Part shown: one piece after another, positions 1-7,831 of the stretch
How the letters are laid out: the number at the start of each line of letters is the position of its first letter
How positions within the stretch are numbered: the stretch's first letter is position 1
From: Ornithomonoglobus_A sp045612845
Lineage (GTDB): Bacteria > Bacillota > Clostridia > UBA1381
Direction of reading: 5' to 3'
NCBI GenBank assembly: GCA_045612845.1
Contig: JAZKZV010000025.1
Coordinates: 1 to 64,000 of the forward strand
Length of the DNA stretch: 64,000 bases
The notes under the pieces: generated by a model
The model's database searches: none
The model's input: the letters and a program-made list of their open reading frames with translations, nothing else
What the model was told of the DNA's origin: nothing
Translations under genes and position numbers: made by a program

Positions 1-15
1 TGATAATACAAATGA

Positions 16-47
16 AAAAGCACAGTGATTTTTCACTGTGCTTTTTT
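16..47. terminator. Intrinsic terminator, probably bidirectional
   Basis: A 13-bp perfect stem (16-28 with 33-45) has a four-T loop. A T-run follows on the plus strand, and the A-run on the left gives a T-run on the minus strand. It lies just downstream of the minus-strand tRNA-Ser genes and can end their transcript. Confidence 0.8.
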
Positions 48-70
48 GTACCATATGTTGTGTATATGGG

Positions 71-161
71 TGGCGGAGAAGGAGGGATTTGAACCCTCGC
101 GCCAGTTTCCCGACCTACACCCTTAGCAGGGGCGCCTCTTCGGCCTCTTGAGTACTTCTCC
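71..161 (-). tRNA. tRNA-Ser (anticodon GCT)
   Basis: Read on the minus strand this is a class II tRNA: acceptor GGAGAAG pairs with CTTCTCC, a long variable arm is present, the T-loop is TTCAAAT, the anticodon loop CTGCTAA gives GCT, and the 3' CCA is encoded (71-73). It decodes AGC/AGU serine codons. It lies about 90 bp downstream of a second serine tRNA and is probably co-transcribed with it. Confidence 0.95.
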
Positions 162-247
162 TTAAAGAAAAAACTGCATACAACATTATTGTTTGCCTTC
201 TCAAAAACAAAAATGCCTATATGCATAAGTACATATAAAAATGTAAA

Positions 248-335
248 TGGAGGAGAAAGTGGGATTCGAACCCACGGATGCTCGCACATCACTGGTTTTC
301 AAGACCAGCTCTTTCAACCACTCAGACATTTCTCC
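248..335 (-). tRNA. tRNA-Ser (anticodon TGA)
   Basis: A class II tRNA on the minus strand. Acceptor GGAGAAA pairs with TTTCTCC, the anticodon stem CTGGT/ACCAG encloses loop CTTGAAA (anticodon TGA), the T-loop is TTCGAAT, and CCA is encoded at 248-250. It is the first gene after a consensus minus-strand promoter and reads UCN serine codons. Confidence 0.95.
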
Positions 336-369
336 ATATATACAGACACTCATCGCGTCAACAAAAAGT

Positions 370-398
370 ATTATAGCATAAACTATTTTTCTTGTCAA
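370..398 (-). promoter_or_regulatory. Sigma-A promoter of the tRNA-Ser pair
   Basis: On the minus strand TTGACA (393-398) and TATAAT (370-375) are separated by exactly 17 bp, about 35 bp upstream of tRNA-Ser(TGA). Both hexamers match the consensus fully, as expected for a stable-RNA operon. Confidence 0.85.
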
Positions 399-461
399 TA
401 CCTTTTTTAAATTTTTTTACTAAAAAGAACAAAAAGTGTGTCTGTAAAAATTATTGTGTTT

Positions 462-1634
462 TTATTCAAATATTTCTAAGCTTCTTTTTAAAATACCATT
501 CATATAAGCAATGGCAGTTCCGTAATTTGTAAAAGGCACATTCGCGTCCATTGCACACTTCATACGATATTGTACCTCACGCTCGGTAAGCATACATCCG
601 CCACAGTGAATTATAAGCTTATATTCCGATAAATCCTCGGGGAAATCGCCGCCTGATGTATTTTGTATATAAAGCTTCTTGTTTGTAAAAGCTTTTAGCC
701 AGTTTGGAAGTTTAACAGAGCCGATGTCGTTGCATTGTCTGTGGTGAGTGCATCCCTCACATATTAAAACCTTGTCGCCATTTTTTAATTTAGATATTGC
801 ATTTGCGCCATTTACTGCTGTTTTTAAAAAGCCTTTAAAACGTGCCATCAACACAGAAAAAGAAGTGAGCATTATATCGTTTGGTACAATTTTATTAACT
901 ATACCAAAAACCTGACTGTCGCATATAACAAGTCGGGGCTTTTTGGATAAGTTGTTTAATGTGTCCTCAAGCTCAGTTTCCTTTACAACGATAACTGTTG
1001 CGTTAGCGTCAAGTAAATCCCTTATTGTTTGTTGTTGGGGGAGTATAAGACGTCCCTTTGGCGCAGATTCGTCTATTGGAGTTACCAATATAACAAAATC
1101 ATTTTTTGTTATTAAATCGCCTATTATACGTCTGTTGTCATTCCCGGTTTTTATAAGTGTTGCAATTTTTTCTTTAAGCTCATGAATACCTATATTATCT
1201 GTTGCACTTACAGTGAGTTCGTTTGGTGATAGTATTTTATACTCGTCAGCCTTATTATATGCAATTACATAAGGAATATTTTTTTCTTTAAATGTTGATA
1301 TAAGCTTGTTTTCGTGTTCACCAAGACTGTCGTTAATATCCACAACAAGTACAGCTATATCAGTTTTATTTAAGGCTTTTGCTGTCTTTTTTATTCGTAA
1401 CTCTCCAAGAGCACCTGTATCATCAATACCAGGTGTATCAATTATAACTACAGGACCTAAGGGGAGAAGCTCCATAGATTTTGATACAATGTCGGTTGTT
1501 GTACCCTTTATCTCGGAAACAACTGCTAAATCCTGATTGGTCAGAGCATTCACAAGGCTTGACTTGCCTGCATTTGTCTTGCCGAAAAAACCTATATGGA
1601 TTCTGTTTGCCATTGGAGTTGAATTTAAACTCAT
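462..1634 (-). CDS. hydF: [FeFe]-hydrogenase maturation GTPase HydF
   Basis: HydF is the scaffold on which the 2Fe subcluster of [FeFe]-hydrogenase is assembled before transfer to HydA. The 390-residue protein has an N-terminal Era-like GTPase domain with P-loop GKTNAGKS (18-25), DTPG and NKAD. The C-terminal cluster-binding region has the CTHH motif and, about 50 residues later, CGGC. It follows hydG by 17 bp in one operon. The start is set by GAGGTG seven bases before ATG; an internal Met at residue 8 is a weaker choice. No hydE or hydrogenase gene is in the window. Confidence 0.95.
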   Translation of the reverse strand: MSLNSTPMANRIHIGFFGKTNAGKSSLVNALTNQDLAVVSEIKGTTTDIVSKSMELLPLGPVVIIDTPGIDDTGALGELRIKKTAKALNKTDIAVLVVDINDSLGEHENKLISTFKEKNIPYVIAYNKADEYKILSPNELTVSATDNIGIHELKEKIATLIKTGNDNRRIIGDLITKNDFVILVTPIDESAPKGRLILPQQQTIRDLLDANATVIVVKETELEDTLNNLSKKPRLVICDSQVFGIVNKIVPNDIMLTSFSVLMARFKGFLKTAVNGANAISKLKNGDKVLICEGCTHHRQCNDIGSVKLPNWLKAFTNKKLYIQNTSGGDFPEDLSEYKLIIHCGGCMLTEREVQYRMKCAMDANVPFTNYGTAIAYMNGILKRSLEIFE

Positions 1635-1651
1635 ATGTTATCACCTCAACA

Positions 1652-3070
1652 TTAAAACCTGAAATCTCTCTTTCCGTTTGATATATTTTCGAGATTTTGT
1701 CTACATATTTCTCTTACTTTGTCATTTGGTATATTGTTAAGTTCATCTTCTATCATCTTTTCGCCAATCTTAACGGTTTCTTCACTCGCATAATCCTGTA
1801 AGAATTCCTTTAGCGTCATAAGAGCGTTTGGATGGCAACAGTTTTGTATCTGACCATTTTTTAAAAGTGTCATAAATCTGTCGCCCGTTCTGCCCTCGCG
1901 GTAACATGCGGTACAGAAAGAGGGGATATATCCGCTTTCCATAAGCCATCTTACAACCTCGTCAAGAGTACGCTTGTCGCTTACATCGAATTGCTCTGAG
2001 CATTCGTCCTCATCCTCGGGCTCGCTATATCCGCCAACACTTGTTCTTGACGCACCGCTTATCTGCGATACACCAAGACGAATAACCTTTTCTCTTACTT
2101 CCTTTGACTCTCTTGTGGAAATAATCATACCTGTATACGGAACAGATATTCTTATAAGTGCGCAAAGCTTGGCAAAAATCTCATCAGAAATTCCGTTATC
2201 GAATGCTGATGGGTCGATGTCGTCGGCTCTCTTTATTCTTGGTACGCTTATTGTGTGCGGACCTACCCCATGAACTGCCTCAAGATGTTCTGCATGCATC
2301 AAAAGTCCGGCAAGCTCGTATTTGTATAATTCAAGACCAAACAAAACGCCAAGACCGACGTCATCTATGCCGCCCTCCATTGACCTGTCCATTGCCTCGG
2401 TATGATATGCATAGTCATGCTTAGGGCCGGTCGGATGCAGCTTCTCGTAGCTTTCTTTATGATATGTTTCCTGGAATAAAATATATGTGCCGATTCCCGC
2501 CTCTTTTAATTTGCGGTAGTTTTCTACTGTTGTTGCTGCAATGTTAACGTTGACTCTTCGTATTGCACCATTCTTGTGTTTGATGCCATATATTGTGTTT
2601 ATGCTTTCTATGAGATATTCCATGGTGTTATTTACCGGGTCTTCGCCCATTTCGAGTGCAAGACGTTTATGCCCCATATCCTGAAGCGCAATAACCTCAG
2701 CTTTTATCTCTTCCTGTGTAAGCTTTTTTCTTGTAATATGCTTGTTCTGGTAATGATACGGACAGTATACACAACCGTTTACACAGTAGTTAGAAAGATA
2801 TAGCGGTGCGAACATAACTATTCTGTTACCATAAAAATCCTTTTTAATCTGTTCTGCTAAATCGTACATTTGATTTGTAATTTCCTCATTTTCGCAGGCA
2901 AGCAAAACAGACGCCTCTCTGTGCGAAAGTCCTTTGCGCTCCCGTGCTTTATTTATAATAGCCTGTGCAAGCTCTATATTGTTTTTATTTTCTTCTGCAT
3001 AGTCAAGAGTTTGCAAAATTTCTTCGTGATTTATAAATTCTTCGGCTCTTAGTGATGATTTATTATACAT
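1652..3070 (-). CDS. hydG: [FeFe]-hydrogenase maturation radical SAM tyrosine lyase HydG
   Basis: HydG cleaves tyrosine with SAM to make the CO and CN ligands of the hydrogenase H-cluster. The 472-residue protein carries the radical-SAM CX3CX2C motif at C96, C100 and C103. The C-terminal CX2C...C motif (CTAC...NCC) binds the auxiliary cluster that holds the dangler iron and is diagnostic of HydG against ThiH. An AGGGGAG site lies six bases before ATG. It is the first gene of a hydG-hydF operon transcribed from a TTGACA-17-TAAAAT promoter at 3130-3158. Confidence 0.95.
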   Translation of the reverse strand: MYNKSSLRAEEFINHEEILQTLDYAEENKNNIELAQAIINKARERKGLSHREASVLLACENEEITNQMYDLAEQIKKDFYGNRIVMFAPLYLSNYCVNGCVYCPYHYQNKHITRKKLTQEEIKAEVIALQDMGHKRLALEMGEDPVNNTMEYLIESINTIYGIKHKNGAIRRVNVNIAATTVENYRKLKEAGIGTYILFQETYHKESYEKLHPTGPKHDYAYHTEAMDRSMEGGIDDVGLGVLFGLELYKYELAGLLMHAEHLEAVHGVGPHTISVPRIKRADDIDPSAFDNGISDEIFAKLCALIRISVPYTGMIISTRESKEVREKVIRLGVSQISGASRTSVGGYSEPEDEDECSEQFDVSDKRTLDEVVRWLMESGYIPSFCTACYREGRTGDRFMTLLKNGQIQNCCHPNALMTLKEFLQDYASEETVKIGEKMIEDELNNIPNDKVREICRQNLENISNGKRDFRF

Positions 3071-3129
3071 AAAAACTCCCCTTTATTAGGTTATTTATAC
3101 AAATTTAATGATAATTAACTTTACTAATA

Positions 3130-3158
3130 ATTTTATCACAATGTAAGAATGATGTCAA
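3130..3158 (-). promoter_or_regulatory. Promoter of hydG-hydF
   Basis: Minus-strand TTGACA (3153-3158) is 17 bp from TAAAAT (3130-3135), about 60 bp upstream of hydG. A 9-bp inverted repeat (3164-3172 with 3177-3185) lies just upstream, between this promoter and the divergent hom promoter, and could be an operator. Confidence 0.65.
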
Positions 3159-3285
3159 TTATTAAACACAAAAACATTTGTGTTTTTGTCGGATTATAAA
3201 TGCAGATGAGTCATAATTTAGGAAAAACTGTAAAAATAGACAAAAAACGCATACAACGACCATTTGTAATTTGTTATTTCACTTA

Positions 3286-3314
3286 TTGACTTTGTTGTAA
3301 TAATATGATAAAAT
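3286..3314 (+). promoter_or_regulatory. Promoter of hom-thrB-lysC
   Basis: TTGACT (3286-3291) and TAAAAT (3309-3314) are separated by 17 bp. The hom start codon is about 40 bp downstream. No riboswitch or attenuator is visible in the short leader. Confidence 0.65.
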
Positions 3315-3355
3315 ATAAAAATTAAGTATATAAAAACAGACGGGAGGAAAAAAGT

Positions 3356-4561
3356 ATGGCAAAGGTTGCGATAATGGGCTTTGGTACTGTTGGCAGTGGA
3401 GTTTATGACATTATAGTAACAAACAACGACAAATTAAATAACAACAGCGGCGAAACGGTGGATATAAAATACATACTCGATATCCGCGACTTTGATGACC
3501 ATCCCCGCAAAGAACTTTTTACAAAAGATTTTAATGACATCTTAAATGATGATGAAGTTAGCGTGGTTGCCGAAGTAATGGGTGGGCTTCATCCGGCTTA
3601 TGAATTTACAAAGAGCCTGTTGCAAGCAGGAAAGAGCGTTGTAACTTCAAATAAGGAGCTTGTGGCAACGTATGGTACAGAGCTTTTAGAAATAGCTATT
3701 AGGAATAATGTAAATTACATGTTTGAGGCAAGTGTCGGCGGTGGTATCCCTGTAATAAGACCATTGCATCAGGATTTGACTGCAAATAAGATAGAAAAAA
3801 TTGCAGGTATTTTAAATGGTACAACAAACTATATCCTGAATGAAATGATTACCAAGGGCAAGGCGTTTGAAGATGCACTAAAAGATGCCCAGGATAATGG
3901 TTATGCCGAAAGAAATCCTGCTGCTGATATAGAAGGTCATGATGCGTGCAGAAAAATTGCGATTTTGTCATCTCTTGCATCAGGCTATGAGGTTGACTAT
4001 AACAACATAGAAACAGAGGGAATAGTAAACGTTTCTCTTGATGATGTTAAATATGCAGAAAGCATAAATGCAGTAATAAAGCTTATAGGATATTCGCAGT
4101 TCTTCGAAGACGGAAAAATATATTCTGTGGTTGCACCTATGGTTGTTTCGAAAGAAAAGCTTATTGCCAATGTAAATGGTGTTTTTAATGCAGTTATGGT
4201 GCAAGGTAACTGTGTAGGTGAACTGTTGTTTTATGGTGCGGGTGCAGGTAAGCTTCCTACAGCATCAGCGGTAGTTGCAGATGTAGTTGACAGTATAAAG
4301 CATAGTGAAAGATGCAAGAAGATTTCGTGGAAAAAGCCTGACGGAAATATTATGGCATTACCGCAGGACAAGTCTTTTGCATACTTTATAAGAAGTACAT
4401 CAACACCTGCGGAGATAGAGAATGCATTCGGTAGTGTAGAATTTACAAAGAGCTTATCAGATGGCGAAACTGCGTTTATTACAAAGCAACTAAATAAAGT
4501 TGAACTTAACGAGAAGATTCAACAGATAAATACAGTTTCTTCTTATAGAGTTCTGGATTGA
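3356..4561 (+). CDS. hom: Homoserine dehydrogenase
   Basis: It reduces aspartate semialdehyde to homoserine for threonine and methionine synthesis. The N-terminal Rossmann domain has GFGTVGSG (residues 8-15), and the catalytic domain contains the family's NGTTNYIL stretch and a conserved region ending in ADIEGHDA. At 401 residues it is about 30 shorter than ACT-containing homologues. The last ~65 residues keep ACT-like ends but lack the middle, so feedback control may be reduced. GGGAGG precedes the ATG. The stop overlaps the thrB start (TGATG), so the two are translationally coupled. Confidence 0.95.
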   Translation: MAKVAIMGFGTVGSGVYDIIVTNNDKLNNNSGETVDIKYILDIRDFDDHPRKELFTKDFNDILNDDEVSVVAEVMGGLHPAYEFTKSLLQAGKSVVTSNKELVATYGTELLEIAIRNNVNYMFEASVGGGIPVIRPLHQDLTANKIEKIAGILNGTTNYILNEMITKGKAFEDALKDAQDNGYAERNPAADIEGHDACRKIAILSSLASGYEVDYNNIETEGIVNVSLDDVKYAESINAVIKLIGYSQFFEDGKIYSVVAPMVVSKEKLIANVNGVFNAVMVQGNCVGELLFYGAGAGKLPTASAVVADVVDSIKHSERCKKISWKKPDGNIMALPQDKSFAYFIRSTSTPAEIENAFGSVEFTKSLSDGETAFITKQLNKVELNEKIQQINTVSSYRVLD

Positions 4562-5460
4562 TGCGTATAGAAGTTAAGGTAAGTGCAACAAGTGCCAATA
4601 TGGGTGCAGGGTTTGATACATTAGGTGTTGCACTAAGCCTCTATAACAGAATAACAATAGAGGAAACAGAACAAGGACTCGAAATACGTAACCTTAATAA
4701 AGGCTATATTCCGCGTGATGAGCGTAATCTTATTTACAGAGCAATGATGACGTTGTTTGAACATGTGGGATACAAAACAAAAGGACTAAGAATAACGCAA
4801 AACAGTGAAATACCTATGACTCGCGGTCTTGGCAGCAGTAGTGCCTGTATTGTTGGCGGAATGCTCGGTGCAAATATTATATCGGGAAGAACGCTTGACT
4901 ATAACGAAATTGTAAATCTGGCAGCACGTATGGAAGGACACCCCGATAACGTTGGACCTGCGATGTATGGTGGTTTTTGTGTTTCGCTTATGGATGATGA
5001 TAAAACAATTGTAAAGAGTACAAAAATAAATCCTGATATCCGCTTTGCACTCATGATACCTGATTATTATGTATCAACAAGGCATTCGCGTGCCGAGCTG
5101 CCGCAAAGCGTGAGCTTTGATGATGCGGTATATAATATTTCACATGCATCAATGCTTCAGGCGGCACTTATAAGCGGTGATACTGAATGTCTGAAATACG
5201 GTGTAAGGGATAAAATTCATCAACAGTATCGTAAAGGTAATATAGACGGTATGGATGAAATTTTTAAAAAGTCATATGAGCTTGGCTCGTATGCGACATA
5301 TTTAAGCGGTTCGGGGCCGACTATACTCTCTGTGGTTGATAAGGACTATGACTCCTTTAAAGAGGGGATGAGCGCGTACTTTAAAGAAAATTCAAAAAAA
5401 TGGGACTGCAAAATAGTCGGGATAGATAATGTTGGAAGTGTTGTAAGGGTGCTTCCGTAG
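4561..5460 (+). CDS. thrB: Homoserine kinase
   Basis: This GHMP-family kinase phosphorylates homoserine, the step before threonine synthase. The 299-residue protein has the GHMP ATP loop TRGLGSSSAC at about residues 88-97 and the C-terminal GSGPTIL glycine-rich motif. The ATG at 4561 overlaps the hom TGA; a TTG one codon upstream is in frame but less likely. It sits between hom and lysC, so the three form an aspartate-family operon; no thrC is present in the window. Confidence 0.95.
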   Translation: MRIEVKVSATSANMGAGFDTLGVALSLYNRITIEETEQGLEIRNLNKGYIPRDERNLIYRAMMTLFEHVGYKTKGLRITQNSEIPMTRGLGSSSACIVGGMLGANIISGRTLDYNEIVNLAARMEGHPDNVGPAMYGGFCVSLMDDDKTIVKSTKINPDIRFALMIPDYYVSTRHSRAELPQSVSFDDAVYNISHASMLQAALISGDTECLKYGVRDKIHQQYRKGNIDGMDEIFKKSYELGSYATYLSGSGPTILSVVDKDYDSFKEGMSAYFKENSKKWDCKIVGIDNVGSVVRVLP

Positions 5461-5496
5461 AAATTATATATAAATTTCGAAAGGAATGGTAAATAT

Positions 5497-6708
5497 ATGG
5501 GACTAATAGTTCAAAAATATGGCGGCTCTTCAGTAAGAGATGCCGAAAGAGTAATGAATGTTGCAAGACGTGTTACAGAAACATATAGCAAAGGCAATAA
5601 TGTAATTGTTGTAGTTTCGGCACAGGGCGACACTACTGATGAATTGATTGAAAAGGCAAAGGAAATAAATCCGTCAGCCTCAAAGCGTGAGATGGATATG
5701 CTTTTATCATCAGGTGAGCAAATATCTGTTGCACTATTGGCAATGGCAATAGAAAAGCTTGGTTTCCCTGTTATATCACTGACAGGCTGGCAGGCAGATG
5801 TTAAAACAGATACAAAGTACAGCGCTGCAAGAATTTCAAGGATAGGTTCGGATAGAATAAGCTCAGAACTTGATAAAAAGAGAATTGTTATTGTAGCAGG
5901 TTTCCAAGGTATAAACAAGTATGACGATATAACAACACTTGGCAGAGGCGGCTCTGATACTTCAGCTGTTGCTTTGGCGGCGGCACTTCGTGCAGATATC
6001 TGCGAAATATACACAGACGTTGATGGTGTATATACAGCTGACCCGAGATTTGTAAAAAATGCATATAAGCTAAACGACATTTCATATGATGAAATGCTCG
6101 AACTTGCATCATTAGGTGCAAACGTACTTCATAACAGAAGTGTTGAAATGGCAAAAAAATATAATGTAAAATTATCAGTAAGATCGAGCCTGAACTATAA
6201 TGAGGGCACAGAGGTTAAGGAGGTAGACCAAGTGGAAAAGATGATCGTTAGAGGCGTAACAAGAGATAATGACTGTGCAAGAATTGCACTTTGCGGTGTT
6301 GAAGATACACCGGGTAAAGCATTCCAGGTATTTAATTTATTTGCTAAGCATAATATTGGAGTTGACTTAATAATTCAGTCAATCGGTAACGGAGTAAAGA
6401 AGGATATAAGCTTTACAGTTACAGAGGGCGATTTGGATGAATCAATAAAGCTTTTGGAAGAAAATAATGCAACACTTATAAAAGCTGACGAAATAAAGGC
6501 TACAAAGGATGTTTCAAAGGTTTCAATAGTCGGTGCAGGAATGGTAAACAGCACAGGTATTGCATCTGCTATGTTTGAAGCACTTGCAAATGCGAATATA
6601 AACATAAATATGATTGCTACTTCAGAAATCAAGATTTCTGTTCTTGTAGAACAAAAAGACGCTGAAAGAGCAGTTGTGGCTATACACGATAAATTTATGT
6701 TAAACTAA
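5497..6708 (+). CDS. lysC: Aspartate kinase (full-length alpha subunit)
   Basis: It phosphorylates aspartate, the first step to lysine, threonine and methionine. The 403-residue protein begins with the kinase signature KYGGSSV (residues 6-12), contains the GRGGSDTSA substrate motif, and ends in two ACT domains (about 265-403). The length, and an internal Shine-Dalgarno and GTG at residue 246, match Bacillus subtilis aspartokinase II, which makes alpha and beta chains from one gene. It lies 36 bp after thrB. Confidence 0.95.
   Translation: MGLIVQKYGGSSVRDAERVMNVARRVTETYSKGNNVIVVVSAQGDTTDELIEKAKEINPSASKREMDMLLSSGEQISVALLAMAIEKLGFPVISLTGWQADVKTDTKYSAARISRIGSDRISSELDKKRIVIVAGFQGINKYDDITTLGRGGSDTSAVALAAALRADICEIYTDVDGVYTADPRFVKNAYKLNDISYDEMLELASLGANVLHNRSVEMAKKYNVKLSVRSSLNYNEGTEVKEVDQVEKMIVRGVTRDNDCARIALCGVEDTPGKAFQVFNLFAKHNIGVDLIIQSIGNGVKKDISFTVTEGDLDESIKLLEENNATLIKADEIKATKDVSKVSIVGAGMVNSTGIASAMFEALANANININMIATSEIKISVLVEQKDAERAVVAIHDKFMLN
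6232..6708 (+). CDS. Predicted aspartokinase beta subunit from internal lysC start
   Basis: Within lysC, AAGGAGGT (6217-6224) lies seven bases before an in-frame GTG at 6232 (codon 246 of LysC). Translation from there would give a 158-residue protein holding only the two ACT domains. In B. subtilis the aspartokinase II beta subunit starts at codon 246 and has about 163 residues. The Shine-Dalgarno and frame are seen directly; expression is inferred. An ATG at 6241 is an alternative start with worse spacing. Confidence 0.6.
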   Translation: MEKMIVRGVTRDNDCARIALCGVEDTPGKAFQVFNLFAKHNIGVDLIIQSIGNGVKKDISFTVTEGDLDESIKLLEENNATLIKADEIKATKDVSKVSIVGAGMVNSTGIASAMFEALANANININMIATSEIKISVLVEQKDAERAVVAIHDKFMLN

Positions 6709-6714
6709 AAATAT

Positions 6715-6766
6715 AGGGGCGATGTCCTAATCGACCCCCAAATTGGGCGGATGGGAGCATCCGCCT
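6715..6766. repeat. Pair of G/C-rich hairpins, possible dispersed intergenic repeat
   Basis: Between lysC and rlmB are two adjacent stem-loops. The first pairs GGGGCGAT with ATCGACCCC (6716-6738, one bulged A). The second pairs GGCGGATG (6746-6753) with CATCCGCC (6758-6765) around GGAG. No T-run follows, so this is not a classical terminator. The composition is much more G/C-rich than the surroundings, like REP-type intergenic palindromes. Confidence 0.5.
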
Positions 6767-6809
6767 CTACTATTCTTTGCTATAATTAAAATAGCAGAAA
6801 GGAAAAAGA

Positions 6810-7541
6810 ATGGAAGATATTGTTATTGGCAGAAATCCCGTTATGGAAGCCTTAAAGGGTGAAAGAACTATCGATAAAATTCTCATTAAAAAAGGCAAAT
6901 ATGAGGGGAGTATTGTTTCCGTTGTAAAAAAAGCAAAGGAAAACGGAATTATAATACAAGAGGTAGAAAAGCAAAAGCTTGACTATATAGCAAACGGTGA
7001 AAATCATCAGGGTGTTATAGCGTATGTGAGTGCTTATGAATATTCCTCAATAGACGATATATTTCAAAGAGCACAACAAAAAGACGAATCACCGTTTATA
7101 ATAATGTGTGATAAAATTACAGACCCACATAATCTTGGTGCAATAATACGTAGCGCAAATTGTGCAGGGGCGCATGGGGTAATAATTCCAAAACGCAACA
7201 GTGCAACACTTAACAGCGTTGTTGCAAAAACCTCTGCCGGAGCAGTTGAATATACACCGGTTGTAAAGGTTACAAATCTTGCTGATACAATAGAAAGCCT
7301 AAAAAAACGCGGTATATGGGTTTGTGCAGCAGATATGGACGGTGAGGACATGCACAAAGCAAACCTTACGGGTGGTTTGTGTGTTGTTATAGGCTCTGAG
7401 GGCGCGGGTGTAAGCAGGCTTGTTAAGGATAAATGCGATTTTGTTGTAAGCATACCAATGCATGGTGAGATAAACTCGCTTAATGCCTCAGTTGCTGCAA
7501 GTGTTATAATGTACGAAGCACTAAGACAAAGAAAGGATTGA
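6810..7541 (+). CDS. rlmB: 23S rRNA (guanosine-2'-O-)-methyltransferase, TrmH/RlmB family
   Basis: A SPOUT-fold methyltransferase, most likely modifying G2251 of 23S rRNA. The 243-residue protein opens with a substrate-binding domain (IVIGRNPVMEAL). It then has the SpoU motifs: the DPHNLGAIIRSA stretch, IGSEGAGVSRL, and IPMHGEINSLNASVAA near the C-terminus, which forms the trefoil knot and SAM site. GAAAGG precedes the ATG. Its stop lies five bases before the start of the ACT-domain gene, indicating one transcript. Confidence 0.9.
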   Translation: MEDIVIGRNPVMEALKGERTIDKILIKKGKYEGSIVSVVKKAKENGIIIQEVEKQKLDYIANGENHQGVIAYVSAYEYSSIDDIFQRAQQKDESPFIIMCDKITDPHNLGAIIRSANCAGAHGVIIPKRNSATLNSVVAKTSAGAVEYTPVVKVTNLADTIESLKKRGIWVCAADMDGEDMHKANLTGGLCVVIGSEGAGVSRLVKDKCDFVVSIPMHGEINSLNASVAASVIMYEALRQRKD

Positions 7542-7546
7542 TAAAA

Positions 7547-7816
7547 ATGAAAGCGGTTGTTACAGTTGTAGGAAAAGATAAAAAGGGAATTGTTGCAAAA
7601 ATAAGTAACATACTCTTTGAAAATGATTTTAATATTTTAGATTTATCACAAACAATAATGCAGGATATGTTCACAATGATTATGCTTGTTGAATGTGGTG
7701 ATAATGCAGAGGCACTAAAAAATCTTAACGATAAACTAAAAGTAGCAGGCAATGAGATGGAGCTATCCATTCATGTTCAACGTGAGGAAATTTTTTCTTC
7801 GATGCACAGAATATAA
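7547..7816 (+). CDS. ACT-domain protein (UPF0237 family)
   Basis: A free-standing 89-residue ACT protein of the UPF0237 family, related to the GcvR regulator. It begins MKAVVTVVGKDKKGIVAKIS and has the ACT beta-alpha-beta layout across its length. Such proteins sense small ligands, often amino acids; the ligand here is unknown. ATG at 7547 is preceded by AAAGGA. It is followed after 15 bp by a UPF0210 gene, a pairing conserved in many Firmicutes, which suggests that the two work together. Confidence 0.85.
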   Translation: MKAVVTVVGKDKKGIVAKISNILFENDFNILDLSQTIMQDMFTMIMLVECGDNAEALKNLNDKLKVAGNEMELSIHVQREEIFSSMHRI

Positions 7817-7831
7817 AGGGAGAAAAACGAC

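Noticed and set aside
189..410. Open reading frames across the tRNA-Ser(TGA) gene
   Set aside because: They overlap the tRNA on both strands and have no ribosome binding site.
5511..6080. 189-codon minus-strand reading frame opposite lysC
   Set aside because: It is a shadow of the lysC coding frame. It has no start signal and its translation is low-complexity Ser/Ala.
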